Below the pieces are notes generated by a model, which saw only the letters and a program-made list of their open reading frames with translations, was not told the origin of the DNA and made no database searches. Of a stretch of DNA of 21,782 nt, positions 7,827 through 16,171 are shown piece after piece (the first letter of the stretch is position 1; the number at the start of each line of letters is the position of its first letter). Both the position numbers and the translations under genes were made by a program. The stretch covers positions 1 to 21,782 of the forward strand of contig NZ_CDSC02000301.1 of the NCBI RefSeq assembly GCF_001298715.1, written 5' to 3'. Origin of the DNA: Bathymodiolus azoricus thioautotrophic gill symbiont. GTDB lineage: Bacteria; Pseudomonadota; Gammaproteobacteria; PS1; Pseudothioglobaceae.

Positions 7827-8686
7827 ACCTTCACCTGCCCTTCAAATACAAATTCGGCATGACCATACATAAGGATTCTATCTCCCTCGTTAACGCCAAT
7901 TGACAACACCCCTCCTTTTAAGTCAACAATGATATCTTTATCTTTAGCATTAACCCTGCCTATCAAATCTAAATACGCCACAGTTGCACAAGCACCACTG
8001 CCACAGGCGAGTGTTTCCCCTACTCCGCGTTCATAAACTCGAAGTTTAACCTTGAATTCATGAGTAATTTGCACAAAACTTACATTTACCCCATCTGGAA
8101 AATCCCCAGAATTCTGTATTTTTTTTGCAATAGATTCAATCTCTTGGTTGATATCATCTACGATCAACACTGCATGCGGATTACCCATTGAAACCACGCC
8201 AACTTGATATCCATTGACAGTGTGGGTAGCGTTTTCATTTTTTAATTGATTAAATGGAATGTCTTTTGGTTTCCAAATTGCCTTCCCCATATCAACAAAA
8301 ATTCCGCTCATTGCAACGGCTACCCTAATTACACCTTTTTTTGTTTCTACAAGAATTGTATTTTTTACGCTATATTTAAATGCAGCGCTTTCAGTTATAG
8401 CGGTTTTTTTGGTTAGACTTTTTTCAATCACAAATCGAGCCAAACACCTTGCACCATTGCCACATTGCTCCACCTCAGAACCATCAGCATTAAAAATACG
8501 ATACTTAAAGTCATTTTCTTTATTTTCTGGCGACTCCACTAGTAGCAATTGATCAAAACCCACCCCAAGATGCCTATCGGAGAGTTGTTTGATTTGCGTT
8601 TTAGAGAGTGACACACTCTGATTAATGGCATCAATCACCATAAAATCATTCCCCAAGCCTTGCATTTTTGTAAACTTAATCAACAT
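7823..8686 (-). CDS. dapF: Diaminopimelate epimerase DapF
   Basis: Cofactor-independent epimerase converting LL- to meso-diaminopimelate for lysine and peptidoglycan synthesis. The 287-residue protein has two homologous halves, each with one catalytic cysteine: Cys75 in NADGSEVEQCGNGARC and Cys228 in GVGETLACGSGACA. The N-terminal MQGLGNDFMVID and the GNPHAV motif near 169-174 are also typical. Length is slightly above the usual ~275. It is the only minus-strand gene between 4917 and the window end and stands alone: it runs tail-to-tail into apaH with a 4-base overlap and diverges from the DUF971 gene, so it must have its own promoter in the 62-base gap upstream. No terminator is visible beyond its stop. 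Confidence 0.97.
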   Translation of the reverse strand: MLIKFTKMQGLGNDFMVIDAINQSVSLSKTQIKQLSDRHLGVGFDQLLLVESPENKENDFKYRIFNADGSEVEQCGNGARCLARFVIEKSLTKKTAITESAAFKYSVKNTILVETKKGVIRVAVAMSGIFVDMGKAIWKPKDIPFNQLKNENATHTVNGYQVGVVSMGNPHAVLIVDDINQEIESIAKKIQNSGDFPDGVNVSFVQITHEFKVKLRVYERGVGETLACGSGACATVAYLDLIGRVNAKDKDIIVDLKGGVLSIGVNEGDRILMYGHAEFVFEGQVKV

Positions 8687-8690
8687 GAGT

Positions 8691-8722
8691 GATATTTTAT
8701 CTACTTAATGACTTAAAATATC
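8691..8722. promoter_or_regulatory. Perfect 9-bp inverted repeat in the dapF / DUF971 divergent promoter region
   Basis: GATATTTTA (8691-8699) and TAAAATATC (8714-8722) are exact reverse complements separated by 14 bases, centred in the 62-base gap between two divergent genes. On the plus strand the right arm contains TAAAAT, a plausible -10 for the DUF971 gene about 30 bases downstream. It may be an operator, a pair of back-to-back -10 elements, or coincidence in AT-rich DNA. Confidence 0.4.
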
Positions 8723-8748
8723 GTCTAATTTATTTTATTAATACTTTT

Positions 8749-9102
8749 ATGCAAACACCTAGCAATATCACTTTAGATAAAACCAAAACCCTTCTTACAC
8801 TTACCTTTGATGGCACGAAATATCCACTGAGTGCTGAATATCTAAGAGTTTACTCCCCTTCTGCCGAGGTGGTGGGACATGGCCCAGGTCAAGAGACCTT
8901 GCAAGTAGGCAAAGAGAATGTCACTATTAGTCGTATTGAACCCACAGGAAATTACGCTATTGTTTTATTTTTTAGTGATGACCATGATAGTGGCATTTAT
9001 TCTTGGGAACACCTTTACAAACTGGCTACAGAACAAGATAAACTATGGAGTGGCTACCTTACAAGATTGAAGGATGCAGGACACTCTCACAAACAACATT
9101 AA
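8749..9102 (+). CDS. DUF971 / gamma-butyrobetaine hydroxylase-like N-terminal domain protein
   Basis: Small cytosolic protein of 117 residues whose whole length matches the DUF971 fold, the domain found at the N-terminus of gamma-butyrobetaine hydroxylase. Recognisable stretches are LTLTFDGTKYPLSAEYLRVYSPSAEV at the N-terminal side, the PGQETLQVGKENVTI segment, the I-x-PTGNYA turn and the terminal DSGIYSWEHLYKLA. Stand-alone versions are common in proteobacteria and have no settled function; in other proteins the domain is associated with metal binding, which I cannot demonstrate here. An in-frame start 60 bases upstream would add a hydrophobic, non-homologous leader encoded within the promoter-like gap, so the ATG at 8749 is preferred although no clear ribosome-binding site precedes it. 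It is divergent from dapF and 60 bases upstream of bamA. Confidence 0.8.
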   Translation: MQTPSNITLDKTKTLLTLTFDGTKYPLSAEYLRVYSPSAEVVGHGPGQETLQVGKENVTISRIEPTGNYAIVLFFSDDHDSGIYSWEHLYKLATEQDKLWSGYLTRLKDAGHSHKQH

Positions 9103-9108
9103 GCTTTA

Positions 9109-9150
9109 ATTTCACTGTATAATTTTGCGCTAACATTTCACTTTATTTTG
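9109..9150 (+). promoter_or_regulatory. Candidate bamA promoter with duplicated ATTTCACT motif
   Basis: A consensus TATAAT (9118-9123) lies 39 bases before the bamA ATG; no convincing -35 is seen. It is framed by two copies of ATTTCACT (9109-9116 and 9135-9142), each followed a few bases later by ATTTTG (9122-9127 and 9145-9150). No sigma-E type motif was recognised. Confidence 0.4.
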
Positions 9151-9162
9151 GGCTTTTAAAAC

Positions 9163-11448
9163 ATGAAAAAAATCATTCTTAAATTTGCTTTACTGTCAAG
9201 CTTGTTAATATCTTCACTTACAATCTCAGCACCTATTAAAAACATTGAAATCTTAGGTCTTGATGCTATTTCTCGAGGCACAGTACTCAGTTACTTGCCA
9301 GTTGAAACAGGTGATAATTACACCGATCAAACATCAAAAAAAATCATTAGTAGTCTTTATAAGACGCAATTTTTTAAAGATATTGAAGTAAGTCAAGCCA
9401 ACCAAACTTTAACAATCACAGTCATAGAAAATCCACATATTAAATATGTTGATTTGCTCAACCAATCAGAAAAAGTCATTGACGACGACGCACTTCAACA
9501 AGTTTTATCTAGCATGAATCTAACTCCCGGTAAAATTTTTAATAAAAGACAACTAGCTAAACTCATTGAACAGTTAAAGGCGACATACATTAGTAAAGGT
9601 TATTACGGTATTAAAATTACTGAAAAAATTGAAATTGATAGCAGTAATAGAGTTGGTGTTGAACTTGACATTTCTGAGGGCGAGGTTGCACGCATCAAAT
9701 CAATGCATATTAATGGAAACAAAGTGCAAAAAGAAAAGACTTTACTTAATCTGTTCCAAATTGGTGAACCTGATTTTTTCATTGTCAATTACTTCACTGA
9801 AAAAGACCACTACTCTAAAATTGCACTTGATGCAGGTATTGAAACGCTAAAATCACACTATTTCAACCTTGGTTATCTTGATTTTAAAGTGAGCGATGTT
9901 AAGAGTGAACTGTCTAAGGATAAACTAAGCATTGATATTGATATTCAAGTCAATGAAGGCTCCAAATACAAAGTTGGTAAAATTGAATTTACAGGCAATA
10001 TGCTGGATGAATCTAGCGAAAGTTTGTCAGAACTTCTAACTATTAGCACAGGCGATGTATTTGAGCGTAAAAAAATTATTGATAGCATTAAGGCTATCAC
10101 TGATATTTACACCAATCAAGGTTATGCCTTTGCTAAAATAGATGCGCTAACTTCTGAAGGGGAAGCCACCCATATTATTAACTTAAAATTCAAAGTATCG
10201 CCACATAAAAAAGTCTACATTAACCGCATTACTATTACTGGCAACACCAGAACACAAGATGAAGTTGTGCGTAGAGAAATCGGTATTTACGAAGGCGGAC
10301 TGTATTCAAACGAGGAACTAGAAGAATCAATTAATAAACTTAAGCGTCTTGGCTTCTTTTCTGATGTAAAAATGGAAGTTTCTAAACTTAGAGGTTTTGA
10401 CGATAAAATTAATCTAAGTTTTTCGGTAGAAGAAGCTAAAACAGGAACTTTTTCTGTTGGCTTGTCTAATTCTAACAGCACCGGCGCTTCTTTTAATCTT
10501 GGCATAGAAGAAAAAAACTTCCTTGGCACAGGTAACACGCTAAATGCCTCAACATCACAATCAAAAGCGGTAAAAGAGCTAAACATCTACTTTTCCAACC
10601 CTTACTTTACCAAAGATAAACACAGCATCAGTTATGGTATATTTAATAAGAAAACAGAAGGCTCAGAACTTAAAGTTGAAGAATATAAAGTGAATGAAAA
10701 AGGAGGAAGTATTGGTTACGGTATTCCAATTACAAAAGATACTCGTATTGGTGTAGACCTTAGACTCTCTTCTAGAAAAATCACTTGTGGCACAACTTTT
10801 TCAGGTGTTGATTATGAGCAAGCCCAATGTTCTAGTAACGATAAGACTGAAGCTAAACTAAGTATAAACTGGCGCAACAACACGCTTGATGATTACAATT
10901 TTCCAACCAAGGGCGATAGTAATAACCTTAAAGCCAGTGTAACACTACCCGTTGCTGATTTTAAATACTATAAATTTGATGCCTCACATAAAAGTTATCG
11001 TTCACTTACTAAAAATTTAACACTTAAAACTAGTGCTGAAATAGGCCTAGCAAAAGGTTACGGTGGCAAAGAATTGCCATTCTTTGAGCGTTACTATGGT
11101 GGTGGTGCTTCCTCTGTACGTGGCTTTAATTTTAACTCTCTTGGTGCAACATACCTTAATAACAAAGCAAGAGGCGGTGAGCTGTCCATGTTAATGAGCG
11201 CTTCTATTGTTTCGCCAGTTACCTTTATGGAAGACAGTAAAAATATGCGCGTGAGTGCGTTTGTTGATGCAGGCGGTGTTAGTGAAAAGGTTGCTTTTAG
11301 CACTAATGATTTCCGTGCATCTGTTGGTCTTGGGTTTATTTGGTTAACGCCAGTTGGTCCATTAGGTGTATATGCAGCTCAACCACTTATAAAGAAAGCA
11401 GGTGATAAGACCAGTACTTTTGAATTCACCATAGGCACAAATTTCTAA
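9163..11448 (+). CDS. bamA: Outer-membrane protein assembly factor BamA
   Basis: Central Omp85-family component of the BAM complex that folds and inserts beta-barrel proteins into the outer membrane. The 761-residue protein has a Sec signal peptide (KK followed by a hydrophobic stretch, likely cleavage after TISA near 23), five POTRA domains across about 24-421, and a C-terminal 16-strand barrel from about 425. The conserved barrel loop-6 motif VRGF is at 652-655 within GGGASSVRGFNFNS, and the protein ends in a terminal phenylalanine (TIGTNF), the normal outer-membrane barrel signal. It is about 50 residues shorter than E. coli BamA (810), mostly through shorter loops. In E. coli the chaperone gene skp separates bamA from lpxD; here lpxD starts 12 bases after the stop and skp is absent. 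Confidence 0.97.
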   Translation: MKKIILKFALLSSLLISSLTISAPIKNIEILGLDAISRGTVLSYLPVETGDNYTDQTSKKIISSLYKTQFFKDIEVSQANQTLTITVIENPHIKYVDLLNQSEKVIDDDALQQVLSSMNLTPGKIFNKRQLAKLIEQLKATYISKGYYGIKITEKIEIDSSNRVGVELDISEGEVARIKSMHINGNKVQKEKTLLNLFQIGEPDFFIVNYFTEKDHYSKIALDAGIETLKSHYFNLGYLDFKVSDVKSELSKDKLSIDIDIQVNEGSKYKVGKIEFTGNMLDESSESLSELLTISTGDVFERKKIIDSIKAITDIYTNQGYAFAKIDALTSEGEATHIINLKFKVSPHKKVYINRITITGNTRTQDEVVRREIGIYEGGLYSNEELEESINKLKRLGFFSDVKMEVSKLRGFDDKINLSFSVEEAKTGTFSVGLSNSNSTGASFNLGIEEKNFLGTGNTLNASTSQSKAVKELNIYFSNPYFTKDKHSISYGIFNKKTEGSELKVEEYKVNEKGGSIGYGIPITKDTRIGVDLRLSSRKITCGTTFSGVDYEQAQCSSNDKTEAKLSINWRNNTLDDYNFPTKGDSNNLKASVTLPVADFKYYKFDASHKSYRSLTKNLTLKTSAEIGLAKGYGGKELPFFERYYGGGASSVRGFNFNSLGATYLNNKARGGELSMLMSASIVSPVTFMEDSKNMRVSAFVDAGGVSEKVAFSTNDFRASVGLGFIWLTPVGPLGVYAAQPLIKKAGDKTSTFEFTIGTNF

Positions 11449-11460
11449 ATCGTCTGAATA

Positions 11461-12459
11461 ATGTATACACTAGGAGACATTGCTGGTTTTATTGATGCTG
11501 AATTGATTGGCGATGCATCATTAGAAATTAACGGTTTGTCTGCTAGTTCTAAGGTGAAAAAAGGCCAACTAACTTATATTTCAAATAGTAAGTATAAGTT
11601 AGACCTGCTCAATTCAAATGCTAGTGCGGTGATTTTAACCAAGGACTTGTTAGATGACTGCTCTACAAATGCTCTTGTGGTTGACAATGTTTACTTGGCT
11701 TTTGCCAAAATTACACATTATTTCAAACAACAATCCAATCATCTTAATGGTATCCATCTTAGCGCTCAAATTAACAGTAAAAATATCGCCGATAGTTGCA
11801 CTATTGGCGAAGAAGTTATTGTTGGCAAAAATTGTACTATAGGTGCAAATACAACAATTGAGCAAGGCGTTACAATTGGTGATAATGTCACCATACAACC
11901 CAATGTGGTTATCTTGCAAAATACCACAATTGGCAACAATGTAGTTATCTCTGCAGGCGTGGTAATTGCCTCAGAAGGCTTTGGTAATGCGCTAGATAAA
12001 CAAGGTCACTGGCATGCAATTGCTCATCTAGGTAATGTGCTAATTGGCAATAATATTACTATTGGTGCAAACACAGTTATTGACAGAGGCACATTAGAAG
12101 ACACACAAATCCACAATGGTGTATGCCTTGATAACTTAGTGCACATCGCTCATAATGTTATTTTAGGTGCAGACACAGCGATTGCCGCTGGCGTTACTAT
12201 TGGCGGTAGTGCAATATTGGGCAAGCGTTGTCAAATCGGCGGTGGCTCAGTGATTGCCAGTCACATGCATTTAGCAGATGATACCGTTGTAACTGGCTCA
12301 AGCACGGTAGATAAGCATCTAAATAAAGGTCATTACACGGGCTTTACTTCTATTTCTCTGCATTCAAATTGGAAAAGAACACAAATGTGGTTGTTAAAAC
12401 TTGATAAAATCGCCCAGTATCTAAATATTAAGCTTAAAAATCTAAAAAAGGGTAAATAA
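11461..12459 (+). CDS. lpxD: UDP-3-O-(3-hydroxyacyl)glucosamine N-acyltransferase LpxD
   Basis: Third enzyme of lipid A synthesis. It transfers a 3-hydroxyacyl chain from acyl-ACP to the 2-amino group of UDP-3-O-acyl-glucosamine. The 332-residue protein has an N-terminal uridine-binding domain (about 1-95) and a left-handed beta-helix of hexapeptide repeats (IGxxxxI/VxxG pattern) across about 105-295, closed by a helical C-terminus that holds ACP in the family. The catalytic histidine corresponds to His231 in [25 protein letters not shown] near 173-191 is the typical substrate-binding insertion. Length is close to E. coli LpxD (341). It sits in the conserved bamA-lpxD-fabZ-lpxA order with fabZ only 4 bases downstream. 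Confidence 0.96.
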   Translation: MYTLGDIAGFIDAELIGDASLEINGLSASSKVKKGQLTYISNSKYKLDLLNSNASAVILTKDLLDDCSTNALVVDNVYLAFAKITHYFKQQSNHLNGIHLSAQINSKNIADSCTIGEEVIVGKNCTIGANTTIEQGVTIGDNVTIQPNVVILQNTTIGNNVVISAGVVIASEGFGNALDKQGHWHAIAHLGNVLIGNNITIGANTVIDRGTLEDTQIHNGVCLDNLVHIAHNVILGADTAIAAGVTIGGSAILGKRCQIGGGSVIASHMHLADDTVVTGSSTVDKHLNKGHYTGFTSISLHSNWKRTQMWLLKLDKIAQYLNIKLKNLKKGK

Positions 12460-12463
12460 AATT

Positions 12464-12907
12464 ATGGAAATGAATATTCAAGAAATTAAGAATTACTTGC
12501 CACACCGCTACCCTTTCTTGCTCATTGACAGAGTTTTAGAGATAGAAGTTGGCAAGTCTATTGTTGCACTGAAGAATGTTTCGTTCAACGAACCGCAATT
12601 TACTGGACATTTTCCTGATCAACCGATTATGCCAGGCGTTCTAATCATTGAAGCTATGGCACAAGCCACAGGAATCTTGGCGTTTAAATCTGAAGTTGGT
12701 AAACCTATTGAGGGTCAAATTTATATGCTAGTTGGCGTGGACAAAGTGCGTTTTAAACGCATGATTGAACCCGGTGACCAATTACACCTTAAAGCGGAAG
12801 TTACGACCGTTAAACGCGGTATTTGGAAGTTCAAATGTAGTGCTACAGTTGATGGAAAAATAGTTACCACTGCTGAGTTAATGTGCACACAAAAAGCAGC
12901 TGATTAA
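12464..12907 (+). CDS. fabZ: 3-hydroxyacyl-[acyl-carrier-protein] dehydratase FabZ
   Basis: Hot-dog fold dehydratase of type II fatty-acid synthesis that makes trans-2-enoyl-ACP from 3-hydroxyacyl-ACP, competing with LpxA and LpxD for the same acyl pool. The 147-residue protein has [13 protein letters not shown] at the start, the catalytic His49 in [11 protein letters not shown], and Glu63 in the central helix [11 protein letters not shown]; the rest matches FabZ ([24 protein letters not shown]). An alternative ATG two codons inside (12470) cannot be excluded. It lies between lpxD and lpxA, the usual gammaproteobacterial position, which couples lipid A and phospholipid acyl supply. Confidence 0.97.
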   Translation: MEMNIQEIKNYLPHRYPFLLIDRVLEIEVGKSIVALKNVSFNEPQFTGHFPDQPIMPGVLIIEAMAQATGILAFKSEVGKPIEGQIYMLVGVDKVRFKRMIEPGDQLHLKAEVTTVKRGIWKFKCSATVDGKIVTTAELMCTQKAAD

Positions 12908-12912
12908 AGGAG
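12906..12912 (+). promoter_or_regulatory. lpxA: Strong ribosome-binding site fixing the GTG start of lpxA
   Basis: AAAGGAG overlaps the fabZ stop codon and ends 6 bases before a GTG. This is the best Shine-Dalgarno match in the envelope cluster and supports the non-ATG start of lpxA. Confidence 0.8.
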
Positions 12913-12918
12913 AGTCTC

Positions 12919-13710
12919 GTGGCAATACATGAAAGTGCAGTTGTTGACCCTAGTGCAAAAATCCATAAAAATTCTGAAATATGCGCATACACTGTCATTG
13001 GTGCGAATGTAGAGATTGATGCAGGTACTATTATTGAGTCTCACGCAGTTGTACAAGGTCCAACCAAAATTGGTAAAAACAACCATATTTATTCATTTGC
13101 CTCTATTGGTGGCGACCCACAAGATATCACTTATGAAGCTGGACAAGATTCTAACTTAATTATCGGTGATGAAAACCAAATTCGTGAATTTTGCACCATT
13201 AATCGTGGCACAGAAAAAGAAGAGTCTATTACCCGTGTGGGTTCTAACAATTTATTAATGGCATATGTGCATATTGCACATGACTGTCAGATTGGTGACC
13301 ATATCATTATGTCAAACAACGCCTCACTTGCAGGGCATGTACGCATACAAAATTGGGCAATTTTAGGTGGGTTTACCTTGGTTAAACAATTTTGCATGAT
13401 TGGTATGCATACTTATATTGGCATGGGCTGCCAAATTAACAAAGACATTCCTTCTTATATGGTGGCATCAGGTGTACAAACTCGTGTTCGCGGTATTAAC
13501 GCCGAAGGCATGCGCAGGCGTGGTTTCTCACCCAATGCTATTGCTGCTATAAAACGCGCCTTTAAGGTGGTTTATCGTAGCTCTGGTTTGCTTGAGCAAT
13601 CACTTAAAGAGCTGGAAAAAACTGAGTCTGACCATAAAGAAGTTATGCAATTCGTAAAATGCATCCGCAGTTCAAAAACTGGCATTATGCGTGGACCTAA
13701 CGAGGAATAA
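12919..13710 (+). CDS. lpxA: UDP-N-acetylglucosamine 3-O-acyltransferase LpxA
   Basis: First step of lipid A synthesis: transfer of a 3-hydroxyacyl chain from ACP to the 3-OH of UDP-GlcNAc, in the cytosol as a trimer. The 263-residue protein is a left-handed beta-helix of hexapeptide repeats (about 1-185) with a helical C-terminal domain (EGMRRRGFSPNAIAAIKRAFKVVYR). The catalytic base matches His121 in YVHIAHDC (E. coli His125). Met169 occupies the acyl-chain ruler position, which is glycine in E. coli (Gly173) and methionine in Pseudomonas aeruginosa; the latter uses a C10 chain, so C10 specificity is inferred here. Translation begins at GTG with a strong ribosome-binding site. In E. coli lpxB follows; here murJ follows after 12 bases. 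Confidence 0.97.
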   Translation: MAIHESAVVDPSAKIHKNSEICAYTVIGANVEIDAGTIIESHAVVQGPTKIGKNNHIYSFASIGGDPQDITYEAGQDSNLIIGDENQIREFCTINRGTEKEESITRVGSNNLLMAYVHIAHDCQIGDHIIMSNNASLAGHVRIQNWAILGGFTLVKQFCMIGMHTYIGMGCQINKDIPSYMVASGVQTRVRGINAEGMRRRGFSPNAIAAIKRAFKVVYRSSGLLEQSLKELEKTESDHKEVMQFVKCIRSSKTGIMRGPNEE

Positions 13711-13722
13711 CCTTAGCTAAAT

Positions 13723-15252
13723 ATGGACAGGTCTTTTTTAAAGTCCAGTAGCATTGTCACTATGATGACCTTTTTATCACGCATATTGGGCTTGGCGCGT
13801 GATTACTTTGTGGCACGATATTTTGGCGCAAATGACTTAACAGATGCCTTTTTAGTTGCCTTTAGAATTCCTAATTTCCTAAGGCGTTTATTTGGTGAAG
13901 GCGCTTTTTCTCAAGCTTTTGTACCTATTTTAGCAAACGCTAAAGCTAATCACAACGAAGCAGAAGTACAAGATATGATTAATCATATCGGCACTAAGTT
14001 TTTAAAAATTTTAATCATCTTAACTGTGATTACTGTACTAATCGCTCCTGCTATTATCTTTATATTTGCATGGGGTTTTTACTTTGATGCTGATCCCACT
14101 AAGTTTAATCTCGCATCAGATATGTTGAGAATTACTTTTCCTTACTTATTGTTAATCTCATTAACCGCTTTTTCAGGTAGTATTTTAAACACTTACGACA
14201 AGTTTGCTGTGCCTGCTTTCACTCCAGTGTTATTAAATATCTCAATGATTCTGTGTGCAGTTTATTTATCAAAACACTTAGATACACCAATTATGGCATT
14301 GGCTTGGGGGGTGTTAATTGGCGGTATCGTACAATTGTTATTTCAAATTCCATTTCTACTCAAAATCAAAAAGATGCCACGCTTAGTACATGGCGACCAT
14401 AAGGCTATAAAAACCCTTAAAAAACGCATGCTACCCGCCCTATTTGGCGTTTCAGTATCTCAAATCAACTTACTAATTGATACTATGATTGCCACAGTAC
14501 TGGTTAGTGGCAGCGTTTCTTGGTTATATTACTCTGATAGATTGCTAGAATTACCTTTGGCACTTATTGGTATCGCTCTAGCAACAGTGGCTTTAGCAAA
14601 GCTTAGTGGTCATTTTGCCAATAAAGATGAGGATAAATTTACCCACACAGTTGATTACGCACTCAAAATCGGCTTAATCCTTGGTGCACCCGCCTGCCTA
14701 GGACTTGTATTGCTAGCAGAACCTTTAATCGTTACCTTGTTTCAATATGAGGAATTTAGCGCTTTTGCCGCACACCAATCATCACTTAGTCTAATGGCTT
14801 ACGGTGCAGGACTAATGGCATTTATTATGGTTAAGATACTGGCACCTGTTTTTCTCTCTAGGGGTGATATTAAAACACCCGTTAAAGTTGGTGTGATAGC
14901 AATGATAGCCAATGTATTCTTAAACCTTATATTTGCTTATTATTATGCACATATGGGTTTGGCAGTTGCTACCTCGCTGTCGGCTGTTATCAACGCATCT
15001 TTGCTTTATTACTATCTAAAACAACGTAATATTTTTACATTTTCTCAAAATTTTTTAAAAATGTTTTTTAAAGTTTTGCTGGCAACACTTATAATGGTCA
15101 TCTTTATTTTAAATTTTAACCAAGATATTAATTACTACTTGAATGCCGATGCATGGCACAGAATACTAACAATTGCTAGTATTATCAGTGCTTCCGCTAT
15201 CATTTATTTTACAAGTTTAAGATTATTAGGTATCAAGGCAAAACACTTATGA
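13723..15252 (+). CDS. murJ: Lipid II flippase MurJ (MviN)
   Basis: MOP-superfamily integral membrane protein that flips lipid II from the cytoplasmic to the periplasmic face for peptidoglycan synthesis. The 509-residue protein is hydrophobic throughout, consistent with 14 transmembrane segments. Its N-terminus has the family signature: [21 protein letters not shown], then [30 protein letters not shown], containing the conserved arginines of the central cavity. Further typical features are [14 protein letters not shown] near 240-255 and the [14 protein letters not shown] loop near 380. Length equals the E. coli protein (about 511). It is placed directly after the lipid A genes, making the block a general envelope-growth operon, and its stop overlaps yggX by 4 bases (ATGA). 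Confidence 0.96.
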   Translation: MDRSFLKSSSIVTMMTFLSRILGLARDYFVARYFGANDLTDAFLVAFRIPNFLRRLFGEGAFSQAFVPILANAKANHNEAEVQDMINHIGTKFLKILIILTVITVLIAPAIIFIFAWGFYFDADPTKFNLASDMLRITFPYLLLISLTAFSGSILNTYDKFAVPAFTPVLLNISMILCAVYLSKHLDTPIMALAWGVLIGGIVQLLFQIPFLLKIKKMPRLVHGDHKAIKTLKKRMLPALFGVSVSQINLLIDTMIATVLVSGSVSWLYYSDRLLELPLALIGIALATVALAKLSGHFANKDEDKFTHTVDYALKIGLILGAPACLGLVLLAEPLIVTLFQYEEFSAFAAHQSSLSLMAYGAGLMAFIMVKILAPVFLSRGDIKTPVKVGVIAMIANVFLNLIFAYYYAHMGLAVATSLSAVINASLLYYYLKQRNIFTFSQNFLKMFFKVLLATLIMVIFILNFNQDINYYLNADAWHRILTIASIISASAIIYFTSLRLLGIKAKHL

Positions 15253-15515
15253 ATACTATCCAATGTGTAAAACTAAACAAAGAACTTGAAGCATTAGAGC
15301 GTGCACCCTATCCAGGTGAGCTGGGTCAACGCATTCTAGCTAATGTTTCTAAGCAAGGCTGGCAACAATGGTTAGACCACCAGACTATGCTAATCAACGA
15401 AAACAACCTTAATATGCTTGATGAAAACGCACAAAGCTATCTAAAAGAACAAATGGAAAAGTTTTTCTTTTCAGTAGATGGCGCCGATGACATTGCAGGC
15501 TATACAAAAGAGTAA
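15249..15515 (+). CDS. yggX: Fe(2+)-trafficking protein YggX
   Basis: Small cytosolic protein of 88 residues linked in enteric bacteria to iron handling and protection of iron-sulfur clusters from oxidative damage. Family marks are the early cysteine (Cys6, in IQCVKLNKE), the strongly conserved YPGELGQRI, the [20 protein letters not shown] core and the terminal GYTKE. Length matches E. coli YggX (91). In enterics it follows mutY; here it is inserted between murJ and gmk, overlapping murJ by 4 bases and gmk by 1 base, so all three are probably translated from one message. Confidence 0.95.
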   Translation: MNTIQCVKLNKELEALERAPYPGELGQRILANVSKQGWQQWLDHQTMLINENNLNMLDENAQSYLKEQMEKFFFSVDGADDIAGYTKE

Positions 15516-16123
15516 TGTCAAATCTATTTATTGTTGCTGCGCCTTCTGGTTGCGGAAAGACCTCTTTAGTTAAAGCACTGATTGAAAAAACGAAAAATCT
15601 TTGCGTATCAGTTTCGCACACCACGCGTGCAGCTCGTTCAGGTGAAGTACATGGAGAAAACTATTTCTTTGTGTCTAAAAATGAATTTGACGAAATCAAT
15701 AATAACAATGGTTTTATTGAATCAGCCTGTGTATTTGATAATCACTACGGTAGCGCCAAACAAACGGTCAAAGACTTACTCACACAAAATCAAGATGTTA
15801 TTTTAGAAATTGATTGGCAAGGTGCCAGACAAGTTGAAAAATTTTTTTCAGGTATCATTAGTATCTTTATTATTCCACCTTCTATTGAGGCGCTAAGAGA
15901 GCGTTTAACCGATAGAGGGCAAGACAATCCAACAATTATTGAGCGCAGAATGAAAGACGCTGTTAGTGAAATGCAACATTATGACGAATTTGATTATTTG
16001 GTGGTTAATGATGACTTTGATATTGCACTTAATGAGTTATCCACCATTATCCATTCACAACGCCTAAACATTGAGCAACAATCAATTAAACATCAGGATT
16101 TACTTAAAGCCCTTATTGGATAG
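15515..16123 (+). CDS. gmk: Guanylate kinase Gmk
   Basis: Cytosolic enzyme phosphorylating GMP to GDP with ATP, essential for GTP supply and recycling of cyclic-nucleotide breakdown products. The 202-residue protein has the P-loop APSGCGKTSL at 8-17, the GMP-binding signature SVSHTTRAARSGEVHGENYFF, the VILEIDWQGARQV strand near 100, and the lid segment ERRMKDAVSEM. E. coli Gmk is 207 residues. Its start shares one base with the yggX stop (TAATG). In many gammaproteobacteria gmk precedes rpoZ and spoT; neither is here, and rpoH follows after a 48-base gap. Confidence 0.97.
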   Translation: MSNLFIVAAPSGCGKTSLVKALIEKTKNLCVSVSHTTRAARSGEVHGENYFFVSKNEFDEINNNNGFIESACVFDNHYGSAKQTVKDLLTQNQDVILEIDWQGARQVEKFFSGIISIFIIPPSIEALRERLTDRGQDNPTIIERRMKDAVSEMQHYDEFDYLVVNDDFDIALNELSTIIHSQRLNIEQQSIKHQDLLKALIG

Positions 16124-16135
16124 CACTAATGATAG

Positions 16136-16141
16136 TATAAT
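16136..16141 (+). promoter_or_regulatory. Probable -10 element for rpoH
   Basis: Consensus TATAAT lies 30 bases ahead of the rpoH start in the 48-base gap after gmk. No good -35 is present at the usual spacing. The leader that follows is U-rich with no clear Shine-Dalgarno site, and a two-codon ORF (ATG TTA TGA, 16167-16175) overlaps the rpoH start codon. Confidence 0.45.
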
Positions 16142-16171
16142 ATCAGCCTATTTTATTGTTTTTTTAATGTT

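Noticed and set aside
8689..8748. Longer start for the DUF971 protein
   Set aside because: The added 20 residues are hydrophobic and unlike the family, and the DNA encoding them holds the dyad and probable promoter.
16121..16127. Half of a CIRCE-like operator (TAGCACT) before rpoH
   Set aside because: No second inverted half (GAGTGCTAA) is present at the required spacing, here or upstream of groES, so HrcA control is not supported.
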